From Amphimedon queenslandica (Eukaryota > Porifera > Demospongiae > Haplosclerida > Niphatidae): a stretch of 64,000 nucleotides of DNA. The position numbers were made by a program, and so were the translations under genes. Position 1 is the first letter of the stretch; each line of letters starts with the position of its first letter. The DNA is taken from the NCBI RefSeq assembly GCF_000090795.2, contig NW_003546265.1:269758-333757 (forward strand). The letters run 5' to 3'. Shown piece by piece: positions 38,201-55,733 of the stretch. A model generated the notes under the pieces. It was not told the origin of the DNA and searched no databases. It saw only the letters and a program-made list of their open reading frames with translations.

Positions 38201-40007
38201 ATGTATTAAGGACAGGTAGTGTGGGCCCAATGGTGTCCTTAATAAAGAGGCTACACTGTACATGTAGACAGAGATTATCAAGGCAGCCATATACAGCATG
38301 ACTATGACAGAAGGTGTACTAGCTGGAGAGAAGATGCACTGGATGTAACTGAAGAGAGAGAGTGAGTGACAGTCAGTGCTAGAAAGTGCCAACTAAATAT
38401 TTACAGTAAATAAAGGAGAGAGCATGTACAGTAATGTGGACTGGATACACCTCAACACAATGAAGCTTAAAATTCCAATTCCTCAAACAAGGGTTTAACA
38501 CACACACACCATCAGTGCACTATAACTCATGTACATGCTATACTGTACATATTATACTGTAACTGTACATATACATGTGAAGTTACACTGACACAGCAGA
38601 TGAAACAAGTTATGATAGTCCCAGCAAAAGTGGATTTGTCAGAGGAATTATGACAAATGAGAGATTAGAGAGAGAGAGAGAGAGAGATTAAAGTGACAGA
38701 GTACATCCTTTTTAATGAAGCAAAGAGGGCAGTATAACAGTTAATATTGAAGAGGTTATGATGATTAAGGAATAAAAGATAAAGAGAGAGGATATGTAGA
38801 TTGTGTGGTAAAAGGTTAGAGTACATGAATATCATACTAGATGTGTGGTAAAAGTAAAAGAGAGAGGGAATACATAGACATGTCATGTGTGCATGGTAAA
38901 AGAATAAAGATCTTTGAAGATAAAGAGAGATAGAGTAGAGTATGGTACACACATGTGGTTCTCTAACCTTTCTTGCTTCCTTAGCTGTACCGGTCTTTGG
39001 CTTTAAGAGAACTTGCTTCTTACCTCCAGTCTCATACCCATCATCTTCGGCCATTGCAACATCACTCCCGCCATTTTCCGGAAGCTACAAGAAAAGGAGA
39101 GGAGACAGTTAGAGGATTGTTAGGTACGCATCAAACAGTGTAGGGTTCTTTAAAATAATTATTAATAAATTATTCATGATTTCTAAAATATTCTAAAATG
39201 CTGAATGGAAAATGTAAACACACACGTACACACGCCATGCATAGTCAACTGCAGCTGCTCCTGCAACGCTAGCTCCAATTTGTATGATACAATAATGCCA
39301 AACGTACGTGAACTGCATTGATACATGAGCGTGTACATAGTCAACATTATTATCACTACTATTATTATTATTTATAAAAGGGTCAATATATGATTACTGC
39401 TGGAATCTTAAGAATGGGACATTTAGGTTACATTATAACTCCATTAAAAGTCATCATGAGTGTGTGTGTGTACATAATGTATACACAGTAGTAGAGGGTA
39501 AGGGAGTGCATTAGGGGAGAAGGAGATAGAAAAACAGATAAAATGTACAGGAGAAATACCCACAACAAAAAACCATAAGGCAATCATACCAGCCTACACT
39601 GTGTACTCAACATAAACAAGCAATTCAATAAGGTAAATAATAAATCCATTAAACCCAACAATAGTAGGTACCCATTAAACGTATTGCATTTTTAAATGGG
39701 GGTGGGGGGATCGCTAGTTTTTCTTTTCAAAGTGATGTCATAGAATGAGAAAGAAAGTACAAAACATGAACAGGAAGGATGTGAAAAGTGTAGAATGTTT
39801 TTCATTAACAACCACCTTCTTATTGCAGTCCTTGGCAGTGGCTTTGTTGTGTTTAACTAAAGGAGGGAGTTTCTTCCCTGGAGTCTCGTACCCTTCATCA
39901 TCCACTGATAAAAGGCAACCATCAACTTTCTCTTGGTCCATTGGTATCTGCGAGTGGTCTATAGAGCTCTCTACACTTTCTTCTCCACTTGTAAAAGTGG
40001 TCGACAT
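34661..40007 (-). CDS. IPMK: Inositol polyphosphate multikinase
   Basis: IPMK phosphorylates inositol tris- and tetrakisphosphates (and PIP2 in some animals) in the route to inositol pentakisphosphate. Seven exons (40007-39816, 39084-38968, 37121-36911, 36090-35860, 35451-35279, 35156-35075, 34986-34661) join to 443 residues. The kinase part starts with VPLPHQVGGH, followed by EVSFYDALYG, LEDITHRF and the family signature PCILDLKMG (residues 266-274, PxxxDxKxG). GFRITGMRIYK, YYGRSVTED, ATSLLIVYEG and VDFAHTYE follow; the DFAH Asp binds metal. The donor after GMR (gtgagc, next to the GA tract) was chosen because only it restores frame. The first two exons encode a duplicated motif: DDEGYETPGKK...KATAKDCNKK and EDDGYETGGKK...TGTAKEARK. 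Long introns hold repeats of three families. Confidence 0.92.
35160..35240. repeat. (GA)n microsatellite
   Basis: About 80 bp of nearly perfect GA fills most of the 122-nt IPMK intron between exons 35451-35279 and 35156-35075. It lies immediately next to the acceptor, where on the gene strand it forms a long CT (polypyrimidine) tract. Confidence 0.95.
36230..36660. repeat. Dispersed 187-bp-unit repeat, IPMK intron
   Basis: Two tandem units with a perfect palindrome at 36449-36468. The preceding 36208-36290 (CACAGGGTTTCCC...CAAAGCATGCTAAGT) also precedes the LRMDA-intron copy at 15870-15950, so the repeat has a longer shared left flank. Confidence 0.85.
38035..38270. repeat. AAGGACACC repeat family, IPMK intron (inverted to 44405-44700)
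   Basis: Two direct units of about 65 bp (TATTAAGGACAGGTAGTGTG ... GTCCTTAATAAAGAGGCTAC), preceded by a less regular part (GAGGACACCTTCATAATGAGG). Within each unit TTAAGGACA and TGTCCTTAA are inverted, allowing a hairpin. The same sequence lies on the opposite strand in an RBPJ intron. Confidence 0.85.
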
Positions 40008-40259
40008 GGCTCTGTGTTTCCCTGCCCAAGAGTAATGCGCGCAATGCACTGAATGCAGAATTGAAGGGCGGGGTTCGATTAGATGCAGATCACGTGATCC
40101 AGCCAGATGTGTTATGACGTCACGAAGAGTATGTAAACTCACGTGATCTCAAGACCACGCCCTCCTGCTTACCATAGACCCACCCTTAGCACTAAAGGAA
40201 ACACAAACAATCTTCATCTCCTAGTCTCTTTCTTTTATTTGTCTCCTCTCTATATATCA
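40008..40259. promoter_or_regulatory. Divergent IPMK / PHD-protein promoter with two E-boxes and a CRE
   Basis: In 252 bp between two divergent start codons there are two TCACGTGA E-boxes (40090-40097, within GATCACGTGATC at 40088-40099; and 40139-40146). A perfect CRE/ATF site TGACGTCA lies at 40115-40122. No TATA box is seen. The arrangement indicates a shared bidirectional promoter. Confidence 0.6.
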
Positions 40260-42151
40260 ATGGACAGCGAAGAAGCACCGGTTATATCTAGTGAGTCTTG
40301 TCCTCTGAAATCTTCCTTTGTATTATTCTAACGAGCGCCTGAACAATCATCTTGCAGCTTTCATTAGTCTATCTGACAATATCTCAACTCAGCCTTAACA
40401 GAGACAGAGAGAGAGAGTAGATATACTAGTAGCATGAGCCTATCATTGTATGTAGCCATTGTGATTGCTGAGCTTAAACTACTTTGGTATTGCCCTTGCT
40501 TAAAGATCAGTCCATTCTTATTATATTGTGCAGCAGTTTAGTGCAGACAGTGTTCTGGTGTTTGACAGAACTGTGATCATACTCCTACTAATAATGATAC
40601 CTATTTCTTTTATAGAGAATAATAATATATCAAGTAATTCATCTCAAGATGAATCCATTTACGTGAGTCTTCAGTCATGACTGGTATATATGTACATGTA
40701 GCGGGATGCCATTCTGATGGAGTCATGTTGTTATTGGTTTATTTGTAGGATGGCAAGACTGGGCAGACATTTCAAGATTTCTTTGCTTTCTGTTCGTTTG
40801 TTTTGGCATACGAGGAACAAGTGGTAAGACCTCATTCACATTAGCACTATCATGAAACACTCACACACACACACACACACACACCATCACATTATGAATG
40901 AAAGTACTGACATCATGTACACAGATCAAGAATACACAGCCCATTCACATACATGTACATGTACATAATAGTACAGTGTGAATCTATCTGTGTATATGTA
41001 TATATGTGTGTGTGTGTTTGTAGCTTTGTATGTATGGAAGTACTGAACATGTACAAGTATTTATCACCACATTATTGTCCAGGCCTACAATGAGAGCCTC
41101 TCCTGTAATGTTTGCAAACATTTTTAACACTGTCTAGCTGATAATTATCATGAGACTGTGTGGGTGGAGACCAGCCACTAGCTGGAGTCATTAAATGTAA
41201 ACTCACAGCCTAAAGTACACTGGATACTTACCAATGATAACAATAAGGATTTATTGTTGAATCCAAAATGATTATTGTGACTAGTGACAAAAGTTATAAC
41301 AAAAATAAGTGTTTAGCTTAATGCTGAATGTATAGGAAAGTTATTGAAATATTCTCTGAATTAATTAATTAATGCTATTCATGTTTGGATAGTTAGAGAA
41401 TGTAAAGTGATCTGTTTCTGGCTCATGAAAGTTCGCTTATACACTTGTTAATATATTGTTGTGTTTAGAAATCAACTAAACTGGACAACATGATATTTAG
41501 CAAAGGGAGAGGCCTAGGCTCAGCTGGAGACACAGACACTAGTTCCGATGAGGAATCAAGTAACGAGAGAAGAGGAGGAGGAGGAAGGAGAGGAGGAGGG
41601 AGGGCTAGTGGCGGTACAGGTAATAAGAGAAAGAGGAAGGAAGAGGAAGGAGACATGACCAAAGAATCTGAGACTGAATCTGACACCACTAATTCTAGCA
41701 ACGACCAGGTCGAAGTGACATCAGGTACGAAAATAAAGACACTTTATGGCATGAGGGAACTTGCTACTAGCAACTTGTTTGCTAGATGGTTGCAGCTTGC
41801 TAGCTAGATGGCTACTTAGATGCAACATGCTGCCAAGAATGAAAAGCTGTTCTATTCTTGGCAACATGTTACCTGGTTGCTCTCATAACATGTATAAAAG
41901 CCTTTCTATAGAACTAAATTTTATAATTGTGAGTCAACGAAATGATAATTTTTATTATTAATTTTGTAGATGAAGAGTCATGGAACTTAGTCACTTGTTA
42001 CTGTGGCCGACCATATGCCGGCAGACCAATGATAGAGTGCTCCAAGTGTTTAACGTGGATACATCTCTATTGTGCTAAGATTAAGAAAAGCAACGTCCCG
42101 GACTTTTTTTTATGTCAAAAGTGTAAAACGAAGCAGTCAAGAACACAATAG
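40260..42151 (+). CDS. PHF13/PHF23-like: PHD-finger protein of the PHF13/PHF23 type
   Basis: PHF13 and PHF23 bind histone H3 trimethylated on Lys4 through a C-terminal PHD finger. Five exons (40260-40290, 40616-40662, 40749-40823, 41469-41724, 41970-42151) join to 196 residues, shorter than the vertebrate proteins. The middle exon encodes [17 protein letters not shown], matching the conserved N-terminal motif of the family. Exon 4 encodes an acidic/basic disordered linker ([21 protein letters not shown], a possible nuclear signal). The PHD finger covers about residues 140-190 with all eight ligands: Cys146, Cys148, Cys160, Cys163, His168, Cys171, Cys185 and Cys188, in [18 protein letters not shown] and WIHLYCAKI. 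The first ATG (40260) has a good donor 31 nt later that fits the next exon's phase. Confidence 0.88.
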
Positions 42152-42631
42152 ATCCACGATACTATAGACATCACAATATTGCATTATAAAATACATATTG
42201 GCAAAGCATTATTATTGTTATTATTATTATTTGGCTGATTATTATGATTTTTAGTTCTTTTCACATTATCATTTTTCTCTCTATCTCTCTATAAACATCA
42301 AATTTTACATGTCAATATATGGCTACCTGTATATCTAAGTTTAACTTCTAAACATTTAACATCAAAACTATTCAATTTTTGCTACATGTACATGCAAATC
42401 TAGCCACTTCCAAGAACTATTCTTAATTCATGAATAATTTACAATTTCCGAAAAAGAATGCAATTCCATATTCTTCCATACAAACTTCATTTCATGTACT
42501 TATATAAATGATTCAAAAACATAAAAAATCAATAAATCAACACAATGTTAATATAAGCAATAAGTGGTAATAACAACAACAACAATAATGCGATTAATGT
42601 TTTCTCAACTACAAAATGCTACATAAGGTGC
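42152..42631. other. Convergent 3' spacer (PHD protein / RBPJ)
   Basis: AT-rich 3' flanks of two converging genes, with ATTATTATT runs near 42210-42230. No exon, repeat family or clear polyadenylation signal stands out. Confidence 0.5.
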
Positions 42632-48263
<5,632 letters not shown>

Positions 48264-48685
48264 TCAGAAGAGAAGAGAGACTCAGAGAGATGTGCTGTTT
48301 TAGAAATAGTGTTCAAGGAGAGGATATTGAGCTTTATATTGAGAGCGGAATCTGTGATCACTCCGCCTCCCTATGGCTGAATGGGCGGGACTGGTAACAT
48401 GGCAACAGCATTTTCCCGTGGGAAAGTTTACACAATCCAATTACTGACAAAGTATACAAACCACACAATAATCCAATATTATCTATAAAGGATGGATAAC
48501 ATCATTATTATTCCATAAAGGCCTGTTAAAATTTTTTCCCACGAGATAACAATAACTGATAATTAAATTTAGATAAAAATGTTAATAATAAATTGGGCTA
48601 TAATAAATTATTATGTATAAAGACAAATTGACAGTCAATATTATAGTACGAATTTCCCAGAATATAATCTAAAAAATACAGAGCT
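48264..48685. promoter_or_regulatory. RBPJ upstream region / TBC1D9-like 3' flank
   Basis: This 422-bp spacer serves as RBPJ promoter. The proximal 150 bp is less AT-rich (CTCCGCCTCC, GGGCGGGA near 48363-48390, GC-box-like); the rest is AT-rich 3' flank of the next gene. No TATA box is clear. Confidence 0.4.
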
Positions 48686-51600
48686 TTATCTGCTGTTGAC
48701 AAAGGTTCTCGTGTACGTATTCAAAATTGGATCAACGCTGGACCCCTTCAAATCTAAGATATACTGCTCGGCAAAAAATTGGCACAATTCCGTCTCCCTC
48801 TGTATGCTACTAATGAAATCCTCTAAAGTTATGTACCAAAACTCTCCCTCCTCATTCTCGTTTGAATGGACTCCATTAGTATCAGTGGGTGGAGTTATGG
48901 GAGGAGACATGGAAGGCATGACAGAGCCATTCGAAATATTTAATTCTTCTTTTATGCTTCTTTCTTTGTTCTCTCTCTCTCCTTCCTCCTCCTCTTCCGG
49001 CTGTTCCTTCTCTTCTCTTTCTCCCTCTCTCTTTTCTTTCTCTCTTTCTTTTCCATTTCTAGTTCCTAGTTCAACAATGGCGTAAGCGACACTACTCATT
49101 GCCTTGAACAGTCCTTCTTCATTAGCAGAATCCTGCAACAAGCTGTAGAGTGTCTTGCTTAACTGAACAAACTCGTCCTAAAAATGAGACAGATATCACA
49201 TTACCATGTTCTTATGTTGTGTAGAAAGTTTGAGCTGATTCTGATCAAAATTAGATTTTTTTTACAAATTTTTAAAGTTACTCCAAAATCCGGCCAAAGT
49301 CCCTGTACTATAGTACAAGGACTTTGACCAAATTTTGCCAAAAATGAAAAGCAGAGAATTCTCTATTTTTATAATTTTTTTTGATACATATACATGTTCT
49401 TATGTTGTGTAGAAAGTTTGAGCTGATTCCAATCAAAATTGAATTTTTAATGAATTTTTAAAGTTGCTCAAAAAGCTGGTGAGAACATTATTGTTAGACA
49501 GTTTATACAAGTACAGAATGTTGACCACATTGGGAGGACAACCCACGAGAGCCTTTTACAAAAAGTTGAGTATAAATGAAACAGTATCTTTATCCTTACA
49601 TTATGAGTTGTTAGATGGTCATTGTAAATATACCAAACAATTTTTGGAAGGGTCCATATTATGGACCCTGTTCAGAACAATTTTTGGAAGGGTTCCAATC
49701 ATCAAACTACATCAATAACTTTTTAATAACTGTCACACATGTACATCATATCCATTTAGTTTACACAGCAGTGTGTTCTGTACAGTTATAGAATTCAAAT
49801 ACCAGTATATTGTAACAGGGTCAGAGTATTTTATGTAACAGTAAGAAATGTAATTCGTACACTACATGAAGGGGCTATCTGGTGTATGGTACAGATATAC
49901 TAACCTGGTTCAGTTCAGGAGGAACAAATTCAGCTGAAAGTGGAGATATTTTCCCTCCTTCACCATTAGAACCTAGAACAATATAATAACTCATGATTAT
50001 TAATCTTGATCCATTATTCTATCATGCCTACTTGTAATTGACCAATGAAATTGCAGTATTATACGTCAAGTACACTGTATTTTTCATATTCAATACAGTC
50101 TATGTATAATAATCTATTCTATTAGTCAGTGGTTATTGATACAGACAAAGTACAATACAATAACTTAACATTCTACTAATAATTTGATGGTGATCTCTAT
50201 CCTAACAGTTTGTGTATACATAAGAGAAGTCCCACAAGTTAATGAAAGAACATCTATCGAATTCTTTCCCACAGGACAACCAATAAAACAAGACTAACAC
50301 CAGCCATTGCAATGAAAGCAGCACAAGAATATAAAGACATGTACATATCCATACAATGTACATATGCAGACACTGTACATGTATGTTAATGTTTCATGTA
50401 TTTATGTAAGAACATGTACATGTACACGTGTGTGGCTTCTTTCTCATGTGAAAACACGCACTCAAAAACATCTCAAACATTTCACACTCTCCCAATACTA
50501 AACAATACGTGTACGCACATTCAAAGGAGTTCACAGTTACACAATACTCAAACGAGGACATACAAAGGTTGTAAATGTACACGTACATCCCATAGAGACC
50601 CTCTGGTAATTATCATGCCATCACAGCGTCTTCCTGTCTTAAAACTCACTCACTCAGAATTAGATACGACTTCAAAAAGATACCAGCAATGCCTCCAAAC
50701 CACAGGGAGACACAGAGGCAACGTATGCCACACAAAATAATGAATCCACTCACGTACTATGATATGAACTTATGGAAAAATACAGTCAACCGTCTCCTAG
50801 TAGGCATTTTAAAAATTCTTCAAGAAACAGTAAAATATGTACATTAAATTGTGCATGTACATGTACATATAACTTATTATACAAATACACACAGTACATA
50901 CATGTATATAATGTAAGTACATGTACATGTACATGGTATAATGGTACACAAACTACATGTAAATGTATACTTATACTTGAATACATGTATATGTACTATT
51001 ATGTAGATGTATATGTACATGTACATGTAAATGTACATGCACATGAATGTGTGTGGTTTTAAGAAGCTTTGATGATACTTACCCTTTCTATCATGGACTA
51101 GTAGTTCCCGAGAGTGGAGACAGTAAAGGAGTTTCAGTCTCTCTTGGAGAGGGGCTTTACCCATTGTCGAGAATAACAAACAAAAATCATGAAAGTTCAT
51201 CTGACCAGAGCCAGTGACATCCAATAACTGATGGAAATGAAGTACTCAGATCAATAAAAGATGGTAAAAACACACATGTACATCATATTCTCATACAGTA
51301 AATCCTTAAATATCGTACTGGGCTTTTGTTTCGTATTTTTAATTCCTGCACAGTATTTCTACTAGAGAGCTCTCCTATACTTTATATAGGATTATATTTA
51401 CTTAATGTATGTAGCCCCAAAGCTTATAATTGAGACAGGCTATTAGTAAAGGATATACTGGAGTTATGATGTTTGTGTTCTTTAGACTTACATTGAAAAC
51501 TCTATCGGAAATAACGTTAATGTGATCCCCGAAACTCATGGGAGACAAATATTGAAAGAGCATTCCGAATCTCTCCCTATCCATCGTAGGCTCTTGCTTC

Positions 51601-51968
51601 TCTGATGAAGCACGGACCAGCTGGTAAGCTGAATTAGAACCCCAGTATGAGGCCTAGAATATGTCAATATTGGATGTCATGGGATACGTAATTAATGGTA
51701 ATGAAATTATTAATTGTGTATGCGACCAATGTGTCAACAATCATAATCTAATTTGTATTGGGTGCAAGTTCACATGTGAATGTCTGCCTTGTCAAAACAG
51801 CTGCTTAATTGTGCATGTTTTTATAAACAACATTATTGCTAGAGGGAGTTTAGGAGACTCTTGGTCTTCCATATTTGGGTCAAAGTCTCGTGAAATCTCT
51901 CATTTTTAGCTATACATATAGAAAGCATGGTCTTCCAAAAATCATTTCTAGATTTGACAATGTGACTT

Positions 51969-52021
<53 letters not shown>

Positions 52022-53160
52022 CTTGTCTATGTCCTTCTTGGAACCAGTGGTAGAGCTGCTCAAGTTCAGCACGAGAGAACTTGCTGTCCTCCATTGCAGA
52101 CCGAAGTAAAGTTTTCTTGCTTGTATCTATTAAATTCTACACAAAAAGAAAGAGAGAGAAAAAAGGAAGTAGAAATAAAAATTTAAAAAGAACAAAAATA
52201 AAATTGGCACTAAAAATGGCACTATGGTAAGGCATATAGTTAGTTTAAAATGCCAGGATGTTTACATGTGGCTAGGTCCTGTGGTGAAGGACACCAGTAC
52301 ATTTTGAGGTGTTCTATTTAGACAAGGTTTATAAAGAGGTTTGATTGTGGCTAGAAATCCCTTCAACAAGACAGCCCCAAACACTCCCATTGGTGGCAGT
52401 GCTAGCAAAAGCTCCCATGCTAGTCAAAATGTCTGCACCAAATAACCATACAGGACCATATAGGAGTGAATATTACATAACATTGATTATTAAATATCAG
52501 ACAGCTGCAAGATTGAGTATTACACGTTAACTGTTTCACATAATATCATTGCATTGTTGGACTGGCTTCAGGTACATGTACATGTATACAGTACATGTAT
52601 GAAGTTAAAGATTAAAGACGTCAACATGCAGAGTACATATGTAGTTTGTAGAGTAAAACTCTGGACAAGTGTTTTATGGTATTCAAAACATACCAGCTTA
52701 TGTCCTTCCCAGGAAAAAATCACATACATATACATGTACATGTACATGTATACATACTCTAAACTAACTAGCGATTCTAATCATAAGACATTACATTATG
52801 TGTCTGTTCATGTACCATTATAAATACATGTATACACACAATGTACATGTAATATCAATATAAAAATGTATTAATGCCTTGTTTTCACAGTTATTATTAT
52901 TATTATTATTATTATAAAAGCAAATTTAATACATCAAATGTAACCGACCACGTTTCTCCTCCCTTTCCTTCCTCCCTCCCTCTCTCCTCCTTAGTCTCGA
53001 CCCATTCTCCTCCCTCCCTCCCTCCCTCCCCCCTCTTACCTGTCCCACTGTTAGTCTTGCTGAGTTTCTGTTATTGTTGATCTCCTTGTTAGTGATAAAG
53101 CCGTAGGTTTGGTGGGCGTGGTTAATGATCTCACTCACTGTAACAGGAGCAGCCTGGAGT

Positions 53161-53197
<37 letters not shown>

Positions 53198-55691
53198 TTT
53201 TAATATTTCTGTTTTTGATTTACTTTTTGTGGTGAGTCTTCAGGGCCTCTTATATTCTTGTCGTTTTGGTGAGGTTTCTGACCAACTCTTGCCAAGAAAT
53301 CCGAGAGTATTGTCATTATCTCAGTTTCATCTTTAGCCGCCAGCAAATGAGTCTCATTGTACTTTAGAATGGCCAAACCGACTTGGAACAAAACCTAAAA
53401 ATTATGTAAATTTTATTAAAAAATAACTATCATAATTTTGCTCATTTTAAAAATTACAAGTGACTTCTGATCAAAATTTTTCCTCTAAGCATAAAATTAC
53501 ATGTACATGTACATGTACATGTACATGTACATGTACATATACATGTACATGCATGTCTCTTTACCTTAGATCCGCTGATAAAGAAACAGTCAATGATACC
53601 AATGACGTCATTATGATTGAGCACAGTGATGTATAGAGTAAGGAACCAGTTCACTGAGAGCATCGTTAGGATCTGGATTTGGATCAGGTGCTCGTGTAGC
53701 TGGGGGAGGTGCTGCCTGCATAATCTCGAGAAAACCTCTACAAGGAGGAAGAGAAGAGACAATAGCAACAGTTTCCAAGACAGAACTTAAAGTAAGAAAT
53801 GGTGATGTCTTGATATACGAGTACATGTACTATAGGCATAGCAAGGTATGCTGCACTATTAGCCTTTGGAGCAACTTTAAAAATCCTATTTTGATCTGAA
53901 TCAGCTCAAACTTCCATTGACGTCACGAATTCCGTGACAAGCAAAAAACCCATTAGTTCCATTGTCACAAAATCCGTGACAAATTTTGGAGCAAATTAAA
54001 AAATTCGTAAAAAATCCAATTTTGATCGGAATTAACTCAAACTTTCTTTGCAGCATAAAAACATATATATGCATCAGAAAAAATTATAAAAGTGAAGATT
54101 TCTCTCCTTTTCATTTTTGGCGAAATTTGACCAAAGTCCCTGTACTATAGTACAGGGACTTTGGCCCGATTTTTGAGCAACTTTAAAAATTCATAAAAAA
54201 TCTAATTTTGATCGGAATCAGCTCAAACTTGCTACGCAAGATAAAAACATTTATATGCATCAGAAAATATTATAAAAATGGAAAATTCCCTCCTAGTCAA
54301 TTTTGGTGAAATTTGGTCAAAATCCCTGTACTATAGTACAGGGACTTTGGCCCGACTTTTGAGCAAATTAAAAAATTTATAAAAGATCCAAATTAGATCA
54401 GAACTAGCTCAAACTCAGAATTTGCTCCAAGTTTCTACTTTAGTCCACAATTTACTAAATTATACTAATAATATACTAATAATATACTAACCACTATCAA
54501 TCTGTGCCCCCACTACTCTAGCATTGTAATACTCCGGCAATAAGACCTCACAACACGTTGAGAGTAACCAAAATGCCTGCTCCTCATTTCCGTGGAGCAA
54601 AAACACAGAAGTAATGATATTCATTGCTTGACAATAACCTGGAGATTAAAAGAGAAAAATATTAATAATCTTAATTACTGCTGCATGGCAATTACATGTA
54701 CATGTACTGTCACTCACCCACGGCAGGGTTTCTCAATGCGTATGCCTGGAGTACTCTCCTTAAAGCTGATATGCCAGTCTCTGATTGATAGGCGGGGTGC
54801 TCTGGCAGTGACCTACACACACAATAAGTATCATTACTCATGTACTGGTACATGTACACATGCATACATGTATAGTACGAAAATAATCAAAAAAGAATAA
54901 CTGCATGGCCTGATGACAACAAACATACATGTAGTTACATGTATGTACATGTACATGTACATGTACATGTACATGTAATTTAAAATCAAGATGTACATGT
55001 ACACGTACATGTATGTGAATGTCATACACAGTTCAAATAAGGACCTGTTTAAATCTCTTTCAATCTCTTCAAAAGACAAACACTTGACCTTCCCCGCCTT
55101 TTCTACCAGCTCAGCATAAAGCCCAGGGTTAGACTCCTGTGTGACCACACCCACTAGTTATTAAAACCAGTTATTAATAGGTTCGATTACTTGTAGATCA
55201 AGGGCTCCGGAGTACACCATCCACATGTCAATACGATACTTATCAGGGATCCTCTTTAAGCATAAGTCTACCAAATCACTGGTACGTAACATAGACACAC
55301 CACTGGAGAGAGAGGGGGAGAGAGAGAAGGTAATGATTTAAATATTTCATTTGTAAGTACTTACCGGCCATTATCAGTAAAATACATTTCCCAAAGGTTC
55401 TCCCTCACTTTCTGCTTTGCTTCATAATGAGGAGAGAGGGGGCCCGACTCAAAACTCTTCAATGCTTCTGTTAAAGGAGTGAGGGTCACTCTGGAACTGG
55501 AGAAGATACAAAGATTTTAAAAGAAGATACACACATGTACATATTAAAAGCAACAGCACAGTATTACTTTAGCAATCATTGCTCTTACTTTCCTGAGTCT
55601 TTGGCTATCTTGTTCCTAAAAGTGTTTACTCTGTGAATGAGGACATGTCTATCTTCAATGGAAGCAAACATCAAAGTGTTCTACCAGTTAA

Positions 55692-55733
<42 letters not shown>

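Noticed and set aside
49060-49085. Second gene on the plus strand at 48696-49085 (Ser/Leu-rich frame)
   Set aside because: Antisense of the TBC1D9-like C-terminal exon, including its Glu-rich insert.
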